From positions 1 to 56,579 of the forward strand of contig JAFAWY010000065.1 of NCBI GenBank assembly GCA_019241525.1: a stretch of DNA of 56,579 nucleotides. Direction: 5' to 3'. Source of the DNA: Pseudonocardiales bacterium (GTDB lineage: Bacteria; Actinomycetota; Actinomycetes; Mycobacteriales; Pseudonocardiaceae). How positions within the stretch are numbered: the stretch's first letter is position 1; the number at the start of each line of letters is the position of its first letter. Below, one piece after another: positions 42,774-50,981 of the stretch. Both the position numbers and the translations under genes were made by a program. A model generated the notes under the pieces. The model was not told the DNA's origin. It ran no database searches and worked only from the letters and a program-made list of their open reading frames with translations.

Positions 42774-43802
42774 ATGGGCAGCGACGCGCACCACGACCAT
42801 CATCACTCGCCTACTCCTGGCCGGTGGCATCGATTGTCACACCTCATTACGCCGCATTCGCACGACAGCGCGGAGAAAGTCGATTCCGCACTCGAAACCT
42901 CTCGGGAAGGCATGAGGGCGCTGTGGATTTCCCTGGCCGTCCTTGGCGGCACCGCGATCGTGCAAGCAGCGGTGGTGGCGTTATCCGGATCGGTCGCGCT
43001 GCTGGGCGACACCCTGCATAACGTCGCCGACGCGTTGACTGCTGTGCCGTTGGGGCTTGCCTTCGTGCTGGGTCGTCGGCCGCCGACCCGGCGCTACACG
43101 TACGGCTTTGGCCGTGCAGAGGACGTGGCCGGCATCGTGATCGTGGCGGTCATCGCGGCCTCGTCAGCGCTGGCTGGCTACCAGGCGATCCAGCGGTTGT
43201 TGCATCCCGCGGACGTGTCACACCTACCCGCGGTTGCCGCCGCGGCGCTGGTCGGATTTGTCGGCAACGAGACCGTCGCTCGCTACCGCATCCGGGTGGG
43301 CCGCCGGATCGGCTCGGCGGCGCTGGTCGCCGATGGGCTGCATGCGCGCACCGACGGTTTCACCTCGCTCGCCGTGCTCCTCGGTGCAGGCGGGGTCGCC
43401 GTCGGCTGGCGGTGGGCCGACCCCGTCATCGGTCTGGTCATCACCGCCGCGATCCTGCTGGTACTCAAAGACGCCGCCCGCGAGGTGTACCGGCGGTTGA
43501 TGGACGCGGTTGATCCCACGCTGGTCGACCAGATCGAGGACACGTTGCGGGCCACTTCCGGCGTCATTGCGGTGGGTGCTGTGCACGTGCGGTGGATTGG
43601 TCATCGGCTGCGCGCTGAATGTGACGTCGCGGTGCCGGCTGAGCTGACGGTCGCGGCGGCACATGCCATCGCCGTTGCGGCCGAGCACCGGCTCATTCAC
43701 GCGATACCGCGGCTGACGTCGGCCATCGTGCACACCGACCCGCATAGCCTTGATGGCGCTGACCACCACGCCGACCTTGCGCACCACCGAAGAACCGCTT
43801 AG
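42774..43802 (+). CDS. Cation diffusion facilitator (CDF) metal exporter
   Basis: 342 residues. A His-rich N-terminus (HHDHHH within residues 6-11) is followed by six membrane helices. The CDF metal site is present: LLGDTLHNVADAL in helix II and ADGLHARTDGFTS in helix V. The C-terminal cytoplasmic domain starts around residue 240. The family exports Zn2+, Co2+ or related ions by proton antiport. GGAGGG lies 8 nt before ATG 42774. The stop codon falls inside the first copy of a 31-bp repeat. Confidence 0.92.
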   Translation: MGSDAHHDHHHSPTPGRWHRLSHLITPHSHDSAEKVDSALETSREGMRALWISLAVLGGTAIVQAAVVALSGSVALLGDTLHNVADALTAVPLGLAFVLGRRPPTRRYTYGFGRAEDVAGIVIVAVIAASSALAGYQAIQRLLHPADVSHLPAVAAAALVGFVGNETVARYRIRVGRRIGSAALVADGLHARTDGFTSLAVLLGAGGVAVGWRWADPVIGLVITAAILLVLKDAAREVYRRLMDAVDPTLVDQIEDTLRATSGVIAVGAVHVRWIGHRLRAECDVAVPAELTVAAAHAIAVAAEHRLIHAIPRLTSAIVHTDPHSLDGADHHADLAHHRRTA

Positions 43803-43849
43803 CGGGTTCGAGCATCAACACCGAAGAACCGCTTAGCGGGTTCGAGCAT
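43785..43849. repeat. Two 31-bp direct repeats, each with a hairpin
   Basis: Copy 1 (43785-43815) covers the end of the CDF gene including its TAG; copy 2 (43819-43849) follows after 3 bp and appears identical. Each contains GAACCGC-TTA-GCGGGTTC, a stem with one bulged G. The tandem hairpins sit between the CDF gene and the convergent TrmO-family gene and may act as a terminator. Confidence 0.65.
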
Positions 43850-43907
43850 TAACGCCAGAACCGCTGCATGACATCGAGACGTATCGGGGTTTCTGAGGCC
43901 CGTCTGA

Positions 43908-44324
43908 TCATCGATCGAATCTCGGGTCGAGGACCGGCTTGACGTCCACGATTGGTGTTGCGTTCAGCGCTTCAAGGTTGCGCACGGGCATTCTGCTGCC
44001 CTCGATCGACACGATGGTGACTCGGTGCAACCCGATGGGATTGGGTCGGTGGGGAGATCGGGTGCTGAAGACGCCTTGTTCGGGGTTCGCGGGATCATCG
44101 CGTGGGTGCACCCTCAGCACGTCGCGATTGGCCCGATGCAACCACGTGAGCACGATGACCTCGGTGCCAGCCCGAAGATTTGCAAGGCCCACACTCACCG
44201 AGCGATCGAACACCAGCCACGCTTCAGGTGATCCTTCCTCCCCTTGTTTGGGGGCTGTTGCCGGATCGGTCAGCGACGATTCGACCCACCCGATGGGCCG
44301 CAGTTCATACGAACCATCAGGCAA
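43908..44324 (-). CDS. trmO: TrmO/YaeB-family SAM-dependent methyltransferase
   Basis: 138 residues of the UPF0066/TsaA family: LRPIGWVESSL opens the beta barrel, VIVLTWLHRANRDVLRV lies in the middle, and FSTRSPHRPNPIGLHRVTI is the signature. E. coli TrmO methylates t6A37 of tRNA-Thr. This copy is the short form without the C-terminal extension, so tRNA methylation is likely but not certain. TTG 44324 is supported by GGAGG 4 nt upstream. Confidence 0.88.
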   Translation of the reverse strand: MPDGSYELRPIGWVESSLTDPATAPKQGEEGSPEAWLVFDRSVSVGLANLRAGTEVIVLTWLHRANRDVLRVHPRDDPANPEQGVFSTRSPHRPNPIGLHRVTIVSIEGSRMPVRNLEALNATPIVDVKPVLDPRFDR

Positions 44325-44389
44325 GGCGCCTCCTCAACAGTGCAGCGGGTACCCAGTGCCATGCTAGGCATGGCAGCCGGGGGTGGACG

Positions 44390-45232
44390 TTGAAGCTCAT
44401 TGCATATCGGGACGGCTGTGGTGCCACCATGGCGCGGGTTATGGACGGCGACCGGCTGGCCGTGGTCAGTTCGGTGGACGAGTTCTGGTCAGCACCCCCG
44501 GTCGGTCTCGCGGCGGCACGCCATGCCCTGCCCAGCTCGGTCACCCTTGACCAGGTCGAGCAGCTGCCCCCGGTGCCGCCGACCGCTCGGGTGCTGTGTG
44601 CCGGCCGCAACTACGCGGCGCACGCTGCGGAGGCGAACCTGCGCGTGCCGAAACGCCCGGACCTGTTCGGGCGGTGGCCGTCGACGCTGACCGTCAGTGG
44701 CCGCCCGGTCCCCGTTCCCCCTCGTGAGCAGCGCCTGGACTGGGAAGGCGAACTAGCCTTCGTCCTCGGCAGCCACCTGCGTGACGCCACCGCTGAGCAG
44801 GCGCAGGCAGCGATCCTTGGCTATCTGTGCTTTAACGATCTCACCGCCCGGGACTACCAGCGGGCGGGCAACCAGTGGACTTTGGGCAAGAACGCCGATT
44901 TTTCCGCTCCCATCGGCCCGTGGCTGGTCACCACCGATGAGGTTGCCGAGCCTGTGCGGCTGCGCATCGTCACCCGGGTCAATGGAGAGGTCGTGCAGGA
45001 CGGCTCTACCGCGGACATGATCTTTTCGGCGCCCGAGATCGCCGCCTACGCATCGGGTGCCATGACGCTGTGGCCGGGCGACGTGATCGCCACCGGAACC
45101 CCTGATGGTGTCGGGTTCACTCGCCAGCCACCCCGGTTCTTGCATCCGGGTGACACCGTCGAGGTCGAGATCGAACACATCGGCTGCCTCGTGACGCCCA
45201 TCGCGCCGGCGTTGCCGGCCCACCCCGAATGA
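44390..45232 (+). CDS. Fumarylacetoacetate hydrolase (FAH)-family enzyme
   Basis: 280 residues. The catalytic FAH domain shows VLCAGRNYAAHAAE, RLDWEGELAFVLG (metal-binding Glu), GYLCFNDLTARDYQ, TLGKNADFSAPIGPWLVT and LWPGDVIATGTPDGVGF. Members hydrolyse or decarboxylate 2-oxo acids in aromatic catabolism, or act as oxaloacetate decarboxylase/acylpyruvase. The start is TTG 44390, giving MKLIAYRDG, the usual N-terminus. It converges with the glycerate kinase, 9 bp between stops. Confidence 0.88.
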   Translation: MKLIAYRDGCGATMARVMDGDRLAVVSSVDEFWSAPPVGLAAARHALPSSVTLDQVEQLPPVPPTARVLCAGRNYAAHAAEANLRVPKRPDLFGRWPSTLTVSGRPVPVPPREQRLDWEGELAFVLGSHLRDATAEQAQAAILGYLCFNDLTARDYQRAGNQWTLGKNADFSAPIGPWLVTTDEVAEPVRLRIVTRVNGEVVQDGSTADMIFSAPEIAAYASGAMTLWPGDVIATGTPDGVGFTRQPPRFLHPGDTVEVEIEHIGCLVTPIAPALPAHPE

Positions 45233-45241
45233 GCGTCTTGC

Positions 45242-46501
45242 TCAGGCGATCAGCACAGCGCGGAAGTCGTTGACGTTGGTCAGGGTAGGACCCGTCACGA
45301 TTTGATCGCCCAACGCGGCGAAGAAACGATGTCCATCGTTGTCGGCCAGCGCCCCGGCAGCTGGCACGCCGAGCTGCTCGGCTCGCCGCAGCGTGTCCGG
45401 ACCGACCAGCGCGCCGGCCACCTCCGCCGCGCCATCGACGCCGTCGGTGTCGCACGCGATGGCATACGTTCCTGCCTGCCCTCGCAGCGCTATCGCCAGC
45501 GCGAGCAGCAGTTCGGCGTTGCGGCCGCCGCAGCCGCTACCGCGTACGGTTACGGTCGTCTCGCCCCCGGAGAGCAGCACGCACGGCGCGGGCGCTGGTT
45601 GGCTATGGCGACGCACCTGGCGGGCGATGCCCGCCAGCACGATTCCCACCTCACGAGACTCGCCTTCCAGCGAGTCGCCCAGGATCACCGGCGTGACGCC
45701 GGAGCGGCGGGCGATCTCCGCGGCGGCCTCAAGCGATTGTTGTGGTGCGGCGATCACGTGATTGCGCACCCGCCCCATCCGGGAATCATCGGGTCCTGGG
45801 CAGCCTGGGCTGGTCTCCAGGTGCGCCCGAACCGCTGGCGGCACCGCCACGTGGTAGTTCGCCAGCGCCGCGAGCGCCTGCGCCGGGGTTGAGGCCTCGG
45901 GCACAGTGGGTCCAGAGGCGATGACGGCTGGATCATCGCCCGGAACGTCAGAGATCAGCAGGCCGACGGTCGCGGCCGGGAACGCGGCTGCTGCCAGCCG
46001 CCCGCCCTTGATAGCCGATAGATGCTTGCGTACCAGGTTCATCGTCTCGATCGGCGCTCCACAGCGCAGCAGCGCCGTGTTGGTCGCCTGCTTATCGGCC
46101 AGGGTGATGCCCGGTGCGGGCAGTGCCAGCACGGCTGAGCCGCCTCCTGAGATCAGGGCCAGCACCAGGTCGTCCGCAGTCAGCCCGGACACCAGCTCAA
46201 GAATCCGGCGCGCTGCTTGTTCACCTGCTGCGTCGGGCACCGGATGCGCCGCCTGCACCACCTCTACCTGCGCGCACGGCACCGCATGCCCGTAGCGGGT
46301 GACGACCAGACCGCTTAGCGGGCCATCCCAGGCCTGCTCCACCGCCTGCGCCATCCGCGCCGAGGCCTTGCCCGCACCAACCACGACGACCCGACCCGGC
46401 GGCCGCGGCGGCAGGAATGCCGCCACCCGCTGCAGCGGATCCGCAGCTGCCACGGCCGCGTCGAACATCGCCCGCAACAGTGCCCGTGGATCAGTGACCA
46501 C
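45242..46501 (-). CDS. Glycerate 2-kinase (MOFRL/DUF4147 family)
   Basis: 419 residues. The family landmarks are RVVVVGAGKASARMAQAVEQ near residue 37, LALISGGGSAVLALPAPGIT, LRCGAPIETMNLVRKHLSAIKGG, and the MOFRL C-terminal domain with VLLSGGETTVTVRG, GRNAELLLALAI and DGVDG. These proteins convert D-glycerate to 2-phosphoglycerate (GckA in serine-cycle methylotrophs) and were once called hydroxypyruvate reductase TtuD. It is on the same strand as the serine-cycle operon about 4.5 kb upstream and supplies its next step. Confidence 0.9.
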   Translation of the reverse strand: MVTDPRALLRAMFDAAVAAADPLQRVAAFLPPRPPGRVVVVGAGKASARMAQAVEQAWDGPLSGLVVTRYGHAVPCAQVEVVQAAHPVPDAAGEQAARRILELVSGLTADDLVLALISGGGSAVLALPAPGITLADKQATNTALLRCGAPIETMNLVRKHLSAIKGGRLAAAAFPAATVGLLISDVPGDDPAVIASGPTVPEASTPAQALAALANYHVAVPPAVRAHLETSPGCPGPDDSRMGRVRNHVIAAPQQSLEAAAEIARRSGVTPVILGDSLEGESREVGIVLAGIARQVRRHSQPAPAPCVLLSGGETTVTVRGSGCGGRNAELLLALAIALRGQAGTYAIACDTDGVDGAAEVAGALVGPDTLRRAEQLGVPAAGALADNDGHRFFAALGDQIVTGPTLTNVNDFRAVLIA

Positions 46502-46506
46502 CGGGT

Positions 46507-46704
46507 TCAGCAGTACGGACGGGTGGCCGCCGCCAGCACAGCGAGACCCAGCGTGACCGCGATCGGCTCGGTCAGCACCAGCGGCTGGCCCGGCTCAGCG
46601 CAGGCGACCTCCGCGTAATGGTCCCGGTTGAGCCGGTAGGCAAGGGCGCGGGAACCGGTCTCGCCGAGCTCGCTTCGCAGATAATCCGGCATCGGCGCGG
46701 CCAT
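46507..46704 (-). pseudogene. Uma2-family endonuclease remnant
   Basis: A 65-codon frame whose C-terminal half (YRLNRDHYAEVACAEPG, then LVLTEPIAVTLGLAVLA) resembles the end of Uma2/DUF820 proteins. The PD-(D/E)xK catalytic core that should precede it is missing. It ends just before the glycerate-kinase start. Probably a decayed fragment; possibly only chance similarity. Confidence 0.35.
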
Positions 46705-46794
46705 CGTGCATCACCTCCGCACTGCTCGTTATGGACATGGTCGCATCATCGCGGCTGACCCCGACAGTTCCGGCGATTCTGGTCGCCGGTGAGC

Positions 46795-47895
46795 TCACCT
46801 ACCGGGGCGGGCGAGGCGCAGCACGGTTCCCACTGCCTGCTTGGCGGCGCGGTGACACTTCGCTTCGGCAGCCGCGGTGGGAAGCCTTTCGAAGTAATAA
46901 ACATGCACAGGCACTTCGTGCGCCCCGAAAGTGCTCTTGAATCTTTTTAGTTCCTCAGTCTGGTAGATCCCGAAGTCGTAGCTCAGCCGCCCTTCGGCGC
47001 ACGCCGCCTCGATCGCGTGTCGGTGCAGCAATTCATTGGCGCCGGTGCCCCGCGCCCGTTCCTTGTCCATGGCACCCCGCCAGTAGGTGGCCCGCGGACC
47101 CCGGGTAAGCACGACAATGCCAGCAAGAGGTTCACCGTCGCGCCACGCTATCGACACCGTGCAACGCTGGCCCATCCGGTGTGCCACGGTCGCGAACTTG
47201 CTCTGCGGCTCCCGGCGCTGCGCGCGCCAGCGCATTAACGACAGCGGCTGGCCTCGCTGTTGAGCCCATCTGTCGACGGAACTTCGGTACAGCTCGTCAA
47301 ACACGGGAATAAGTCGACCGGTATTGTCCGATTCTACAACAACGCCTCGACGTTCTGCCTTGCGGGAATTGGATCGTACTTTGCTGGTGAACCGCTGCGA
47401 CCATACTGTCGAAAAACCACCGCTGAGATCGAGTACTTGCGCTGTCCGGGCGGTGGAATACAGCGTGCTTGGAGCCACTGATGCCCATGCCGTGGCGTCG
47501 TGGTCCGCCACCATGACGCGGGTACGCAGACCGGGATGGCGCTGGATCTCCTCGATCAGAGCGCGGATCTCACCGGGCGACGCGGGACCGCCTTCGCTGA
47601 CCAAACCACCTGCATCAGCGCCCAGACCCCACCCCTGCGGCGGTGATTCAAATGGACCCAGGAACGAAGGAGTTCCTGTTTTTCGCAGGCGGGGCAGGAT
47701 CAGTCGCCGGCCATCTTCTCCGCGGAACAGCAAGGTCGCATCTGAGAACCGGCTACAACTACATATGCAGTCAATCCACTCGGGAGTCTTGGACAGTGCA
47801 ATGCTCTCATCGCGGGCCACGAGGTCATCCCACACCGGGCGAGCGTCTCCACCTTCGGCTTCAAGGGAGACCCGATACGCCTGAGAAAGCACCAT
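46795..47895 (-). CDS. FemAB/GNAT-fold protein, copy 1
   Basis: 366 residues. The C-terminal half is a GNAT-like/FemAB-type domain: FTSKVRSNSRKAERRGVVVE, FATVAHRMGQRCTVSIAWRD, LAGIVVLTRGPRATYWRGAM, then the LLHRHAIEAACAEGRLSYDF and FKSTFGA motifs typical of FemAB-related polysaccharide-cluster proteins. Such proteins transfer aminoacyl groups to lipid-linked precursors or modify exported glycans. The sequence is about three-quarters identical by eye to copy 2 (49526-50623). GAGG precedes the ATG closely; GTG one codon later is also possible. It is the last gene of the cluster. Confidence 0.78.
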   Translation of the reverse strand: MVLSQAYRVSLEAEGGDARPVWDDLVARDESIALSKTPEWIDCICSCSRFSDATLLFRGEDGRRLILPRLRKTGTPSFLGPFESPPQGWGLGADAGGLVSEGGPASPGEIRALIEEIQRHPGLRTRVMVADHDATAWASVAPSTLYSTARTAQVLDLSGGFSTVWSQRFTSKVRSNSRKAERRGVVVESDNTGRLIPVFDELYRSSVDRWAQQRGQPLSLMRWRAQRREPQSKFATVAHRMGQRCTVSIAWRDGEPLAGIVVLTRGPRATYWRGAMDKERARGTGANELLHRHAIEAACAEGRLSYDFGIYQTEELKRFKSTFGAHEVPVHVYYFERLPTAAAEAKCHRAAKQAVGTVLRLARPGR

Positions 47896-47928
47896 ATCCT
47901 CAGACCCTTCCCCATACTTGGTTCGAAG

Positions 47929-49524
47929 TCATGACGCGCTGGCCCAGCGCGTCATGGTGGCCCGGAGCACGAGTATGTAGACGCCAAGCGCCACAATCCC
48001 GCCCAAGGCAAGAAGCCCTAGAGTGCCGAGCTGACCGCCGTTGTGGACATGCTGCACCCACCACACCGCAGCGGCCACCGGCACCATTGCGACCGCGGCT
48101 AAGAGCGCGCCGGCAATGGGGCGGGGCTCGACAAATTGCTCGGGCCGCATTTCCCGGCGCAGCCTGGTCAGCACCATCCCTGCGGCGGCGAGCTCACCGG
48201 CCAGGATGGCCACCACCAGCCAGACCAGTCGGGACCCGCCTGCCGGGACGAGCAGCGCCGACATGGCGACGAGGACCTTGACCGCGAACGCCACCTGGCT
48301 GGCCCGCCGCGGGATGCGGTCGTCCAATCGTGCGTAGAGGGCCTGGTATCCGAGATCGCTTACGCCGCCGACGAGCTGAGCAACTGCCACCACCGCCAAG
48401 CAGGTGGCCAGTGGGCCGATCAGCGCGGCATGGCGCAGCTCACCGTTGGCAAGGATGTTCGCCGTAGGCCCGGACAGCACCGCCAGCAACACCAGCAGCG
48501 GCAGGCTGGCGATCACGGCATAGGACAACCCCTGGCGCCAGGCCGAACCGAACGTGGCGGTGTCCTCGCTGTGGGCGGCGTGCGCTAGTCCGGGCAGCGC
48601 GGCCATCGACACCGCCCGAGCACTGACGTAGGACAGCGAGAACAACACCGCGTAGGACAGCTGCACGACGAACACGCCACCGGGCACCGAACCGGCCAGT
48701 GCAAGGAGCACGTACATGGCCGCTGCCGGGCAGGCCGCCACTCCCACCGAGCGCATCAGCCTGCGGGTCACCGCGAGCGCCTCGGCATCGTGCCGCCAGC
48801 CCAGCGACGGTCGGGTCAGCAGCCCTACCCGGGCTGCGCCGAACAGCTGTAGTGCTGTATGCAGCACCACTGCCAACGTACTGCCCGCTCCTAGCGTGAT
48901 CACCAGTTCGATCGGCACATGATCAAAGTCGAGACCTGTCCCGTAATACCAGCCGGCGAGCACCACCGTCAGGGTTACCCCGATGTTCTCCACCGCCGGG
49001 GCGGCCGACGCCAACGCGAAACGTCCACGTGCTCGTTGTGCGGCCACGCCGAGATCAGCCAGGCAATACAGCAGGATCTGGGGCGCGACGAGCAGCACCA
49101 GCAACGTGGTCAGCCAGAGGCCGCGCCCCCGTTGTGCCGGATCGGGGATCCCCGCGCTCAGCGTCCACGCCACCGCCGGGGCAGCAATGATCAACAACGC
49201 GACCACTCCGGCCGACACGGCGAGCAACCATCCTGTCACCCGGCCGAGGGTCTCCCGAGCCTGGGGCAGGCCGCCGACGTCGATGGTCCGGACCACCGCG
49301 GGTACCAGCACCATCGCCAGCACCGGCCCGGCGATCAACGTGAAGACGATGTTCGGCACGAAATAGCTGGCCTGGAAGGAGTTGGCGAAGTAGGTGGGAC
49401 CCAGTACCGCACCGATCACTACCACCCGGAGCAGTCCGGTGGCCCGGCTGACCAGCGTCCACCCGGCAACGGTGGCGGAGTTGCGCGCCGTGGTGCTGGG
49501 AATTGTCTCTTCGAGGGCTGTCAC
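47929..49524 (-). CDS. MurJ/MviN-like lipid flippase
   Basis: 531 residues with about 13-14 membrane helices and the MOP/MviN pattern: AGWTLVSRATGLLRVVVIGA, FQASYFVPNIVFTLIAGPVLAMV, and SYAVLFSLSYVSARAVSMAA in the middle. Members flip lipid II or other polyprenyl-linked units across the membrane. GTG 49524 was chosen: it lies 1 nt after the TAA of FemAB copy 2 and has AGGTGG upstream. Together the three genes form a likely polymer-export module. Housekeeping MurJ is often longer in actinobacteria, so this may be an accessory flippase. Confidence 0.85.
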   Translation of the reverse strand: MTALEETIPSTTARNSATVAGWTLVSRATGLLRVVVIGAVLGPTYFANSFQASYFVPNIVFTLIAGPVLAMVLVPAVVRTIDVGGLPQARETLGRVTGWLLAVSAGVVALLIIAAPAVAWTLSAGIPDPAQRGRGLWLTTLLVLLVAPQILLYCLADLGVAAQRARGRFALASAAPAVENIGVTLTVVLAGWYYGTGLDFDHVPIELVITLGAGSTLAVVLHTALQLFGAARVGLLTRPSLGWRHDAEALAVTRRLMRSVGVAACPAAAMYVLLALAGSVPGGVFVVQLSYAVLFSLSYVSARAVSMAALPGLAHAAHSEDTATFGSAWRQGLSYAVIASLPLLVLLAVLSGPTANILANGELRHAALIGPLATCLAVVAVAQLVGGVSDLGYQALYARLDDRIPRRASQVAFAVKVLVAMSALLVPAGGSRLVWLVVAILAGELAAAGMVLTRLRREMRPEQFVEPRPIAGALLAAVAMVPVAAAVWWVQHVHNGGQLGTLGLLALGGIVALGVYILVLRATMTRWASAS

Positions 49525-49525
49525 C

Positions 49526-50623
49526 TTACCCACCTGCATGCGCAAGGCGCATTACCGCTCGGATAGCGTGCTTCGCCGCGCCATAACACCGGTCTTCGGC
49601 GGCTGCTGTGGGAATCTTTTCGAGGTAGTAGACGTGCACAGGAACTTCGGTTGCTCCGAAGGTGCCCTTGAACCTCTTGAGATGGTCAGTCTGGGAGAGA
49701 CCGAAATCGTAGCTTTGCCGTCCGCTGGCGCATGCGGCCTCGATCGCGCAACGATGGAGAAGCTCGTTGGCGCCAGTTCCACTGGCACGTTCTTTGTCCA
49801 TGGCGCCGCGCCAATAGGTTGCCCGTGGACCCTTGGCCAAAACGATGATGCCTGCGATGGGCTCGCCGTGCCGCCAGGCTATCCACACGGTGCACTGCTC
49901 GCCTAGTACCCTTGCTACTGTGGCGAACTTGCTTTGCGGATGTTGGCGCTGCGAAAGCCAACGCATCAACGTGACCGGATGGCCCCGTTCCTGAGCCCAC
50001 CTGTCGACGGAAATCCGATACAGCTGGTCGAATACGGGGATGAGCCGGCCAGTGTTGTCCGATTCCACCACAACGCCGCGTCGCTCTGCTTTGCGCGAAT
50101 TGGAGCGGACTTTGCTCGTAAACCGCTTCGACCAAACAGTAGAAAAACTGCCCTGGAGGTCAAGGACCTGCGCAGTCCGTGCAATCGAGTAGGTCCTCGG
50201 CGGAGTAACTGATGCCCATGCCCGAGCATCGTCGCCGCCGACCACAATGCGAGTACGCAGACCGGACTGGCGTCGGACCTCTTGGATCAGCGCACCGATC
50301 TCGTAGGGTGACGCGGGCCCTCCTTCGCTGACGAAACCACTCGCGTCGGCGCCAAGATTCCAATGCCTGGGGGGTGATGAATAGATACCCGGTAGCGAGG
50401 CTCCGGTTTTCCGAACCCGTGGCAGAATAAGTCGACGCCCGTCTTCGCCGCGAAATAGTAACGTCGCATCTGAGAACTGATCGGAACTGCATATGCAGTC
50501 GGACCATTGTGGTGTCTTCGATAGTGCGGTGCTTGGATCCTGGCTGACCAGCTCTTCCCAGGCCAGCCGGGCATCTATACCCTCAGCCTCAACAGAAACC
50601 CGATGGGCTCGCGAAATCACCAT
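49526..50623 (-). CDS. FemAB/GNAT-fold protein, copy 2
   Basis: About 365 residues, co-linear with copy 1 over the whole length (LSKTP near residue 36; FTSKVRSNSRKAERRGVVVE; RATYWRGAMDKERASGTGAN; RLAHAGG at the end). The high similarity indicates a duplication on both sides of the flippase gene. ATG 50623 aligns with the start of copy 1; the frame upstream to 50704 is read-through. Its stop abuts the flippase start. A role in envelope-polymer modification is inferred. Confidence 0.78.
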   Translation of the reverse strand: MVISRAHRVSVEAEGIDARLAWEELVSQDPSTALSKTPQWSDCICSSDQFSDATLLFRGEDGRRLILPRVRKTGASLPGIYSSPPRHWNLGADASGFVSEGGPASPYEIGALIQEVRRQSGLRTRIVVGGDDARAWASVTPPRTYSIARTAQVLDLQGSFSTVWSKRFTSKVRSNSRKAERRGVVVESDNTGRLIPVFDQLYRISVDRWAQERGHPVTLMRWLSQRQHPQSKFATVARVLGEQCTVWIAWRHGEPIAGIIVLAKGPRATYWRGAMDKERASGTGANELLHRCAIEAACASGRQSYDFGLSQTDHLKRFKGTFGATEVPVHVYYLEKIPTAAAEDRCYGAAKHAIRAVMRLAHAGG

Positions 50624-50981
50624 GCAGCCGGCCTCTCTCGGTGCTCGCTTCTGCGGGGTGGAGTCCTCGGCAACAGGCAGATTGTCCTGCCCGGGCCGCA
50701 GCATCGCCAGTGCTGGCTGGTAGATCGAGTGAGCAGTTGGGGCGCCGCGGCGGCATCGTCGGCAGGCGCGCGAATAGCGGCAGCGCTAATGGCTGCGAGT
50801 TCCCCCAGCATATCCTTGTCATCGTGTTAACGGCCGATGACGTTACGGAACGTGGCGCAGTCGGCACGTAACCACACGACTGGGTGGCGGCAAGGTGCCC
50901 CGACCTGGGGAGAACCCGGCGTATGTGCTCGCCCACCACCCGATAGTGGTGGACAGTGGTGGCTCGTCGAGCTACTACACC
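50624..50981. other. Intergenic, 358 bp, possible small upstream ORF
   Basis: Between the 3' end of the hydroxypyruvate reductase and FemAB copy 2, both on -. A 64-codon frame on - (50811-50617) begins MLGELAAISAAAIRAPADD and ends in a TGA that overlaps the ATG of copy 2, but its second half looks non-coding. The promoter of the FemAB-flippase cluster should be here. Confidence 0.35.

Noticed and set aside
43785-43849. Possible minimal CRISPR array
   Set aside because: Only two repeat copies with a 3-bp gap and no cas genes; better explained as duplicated hairpins.
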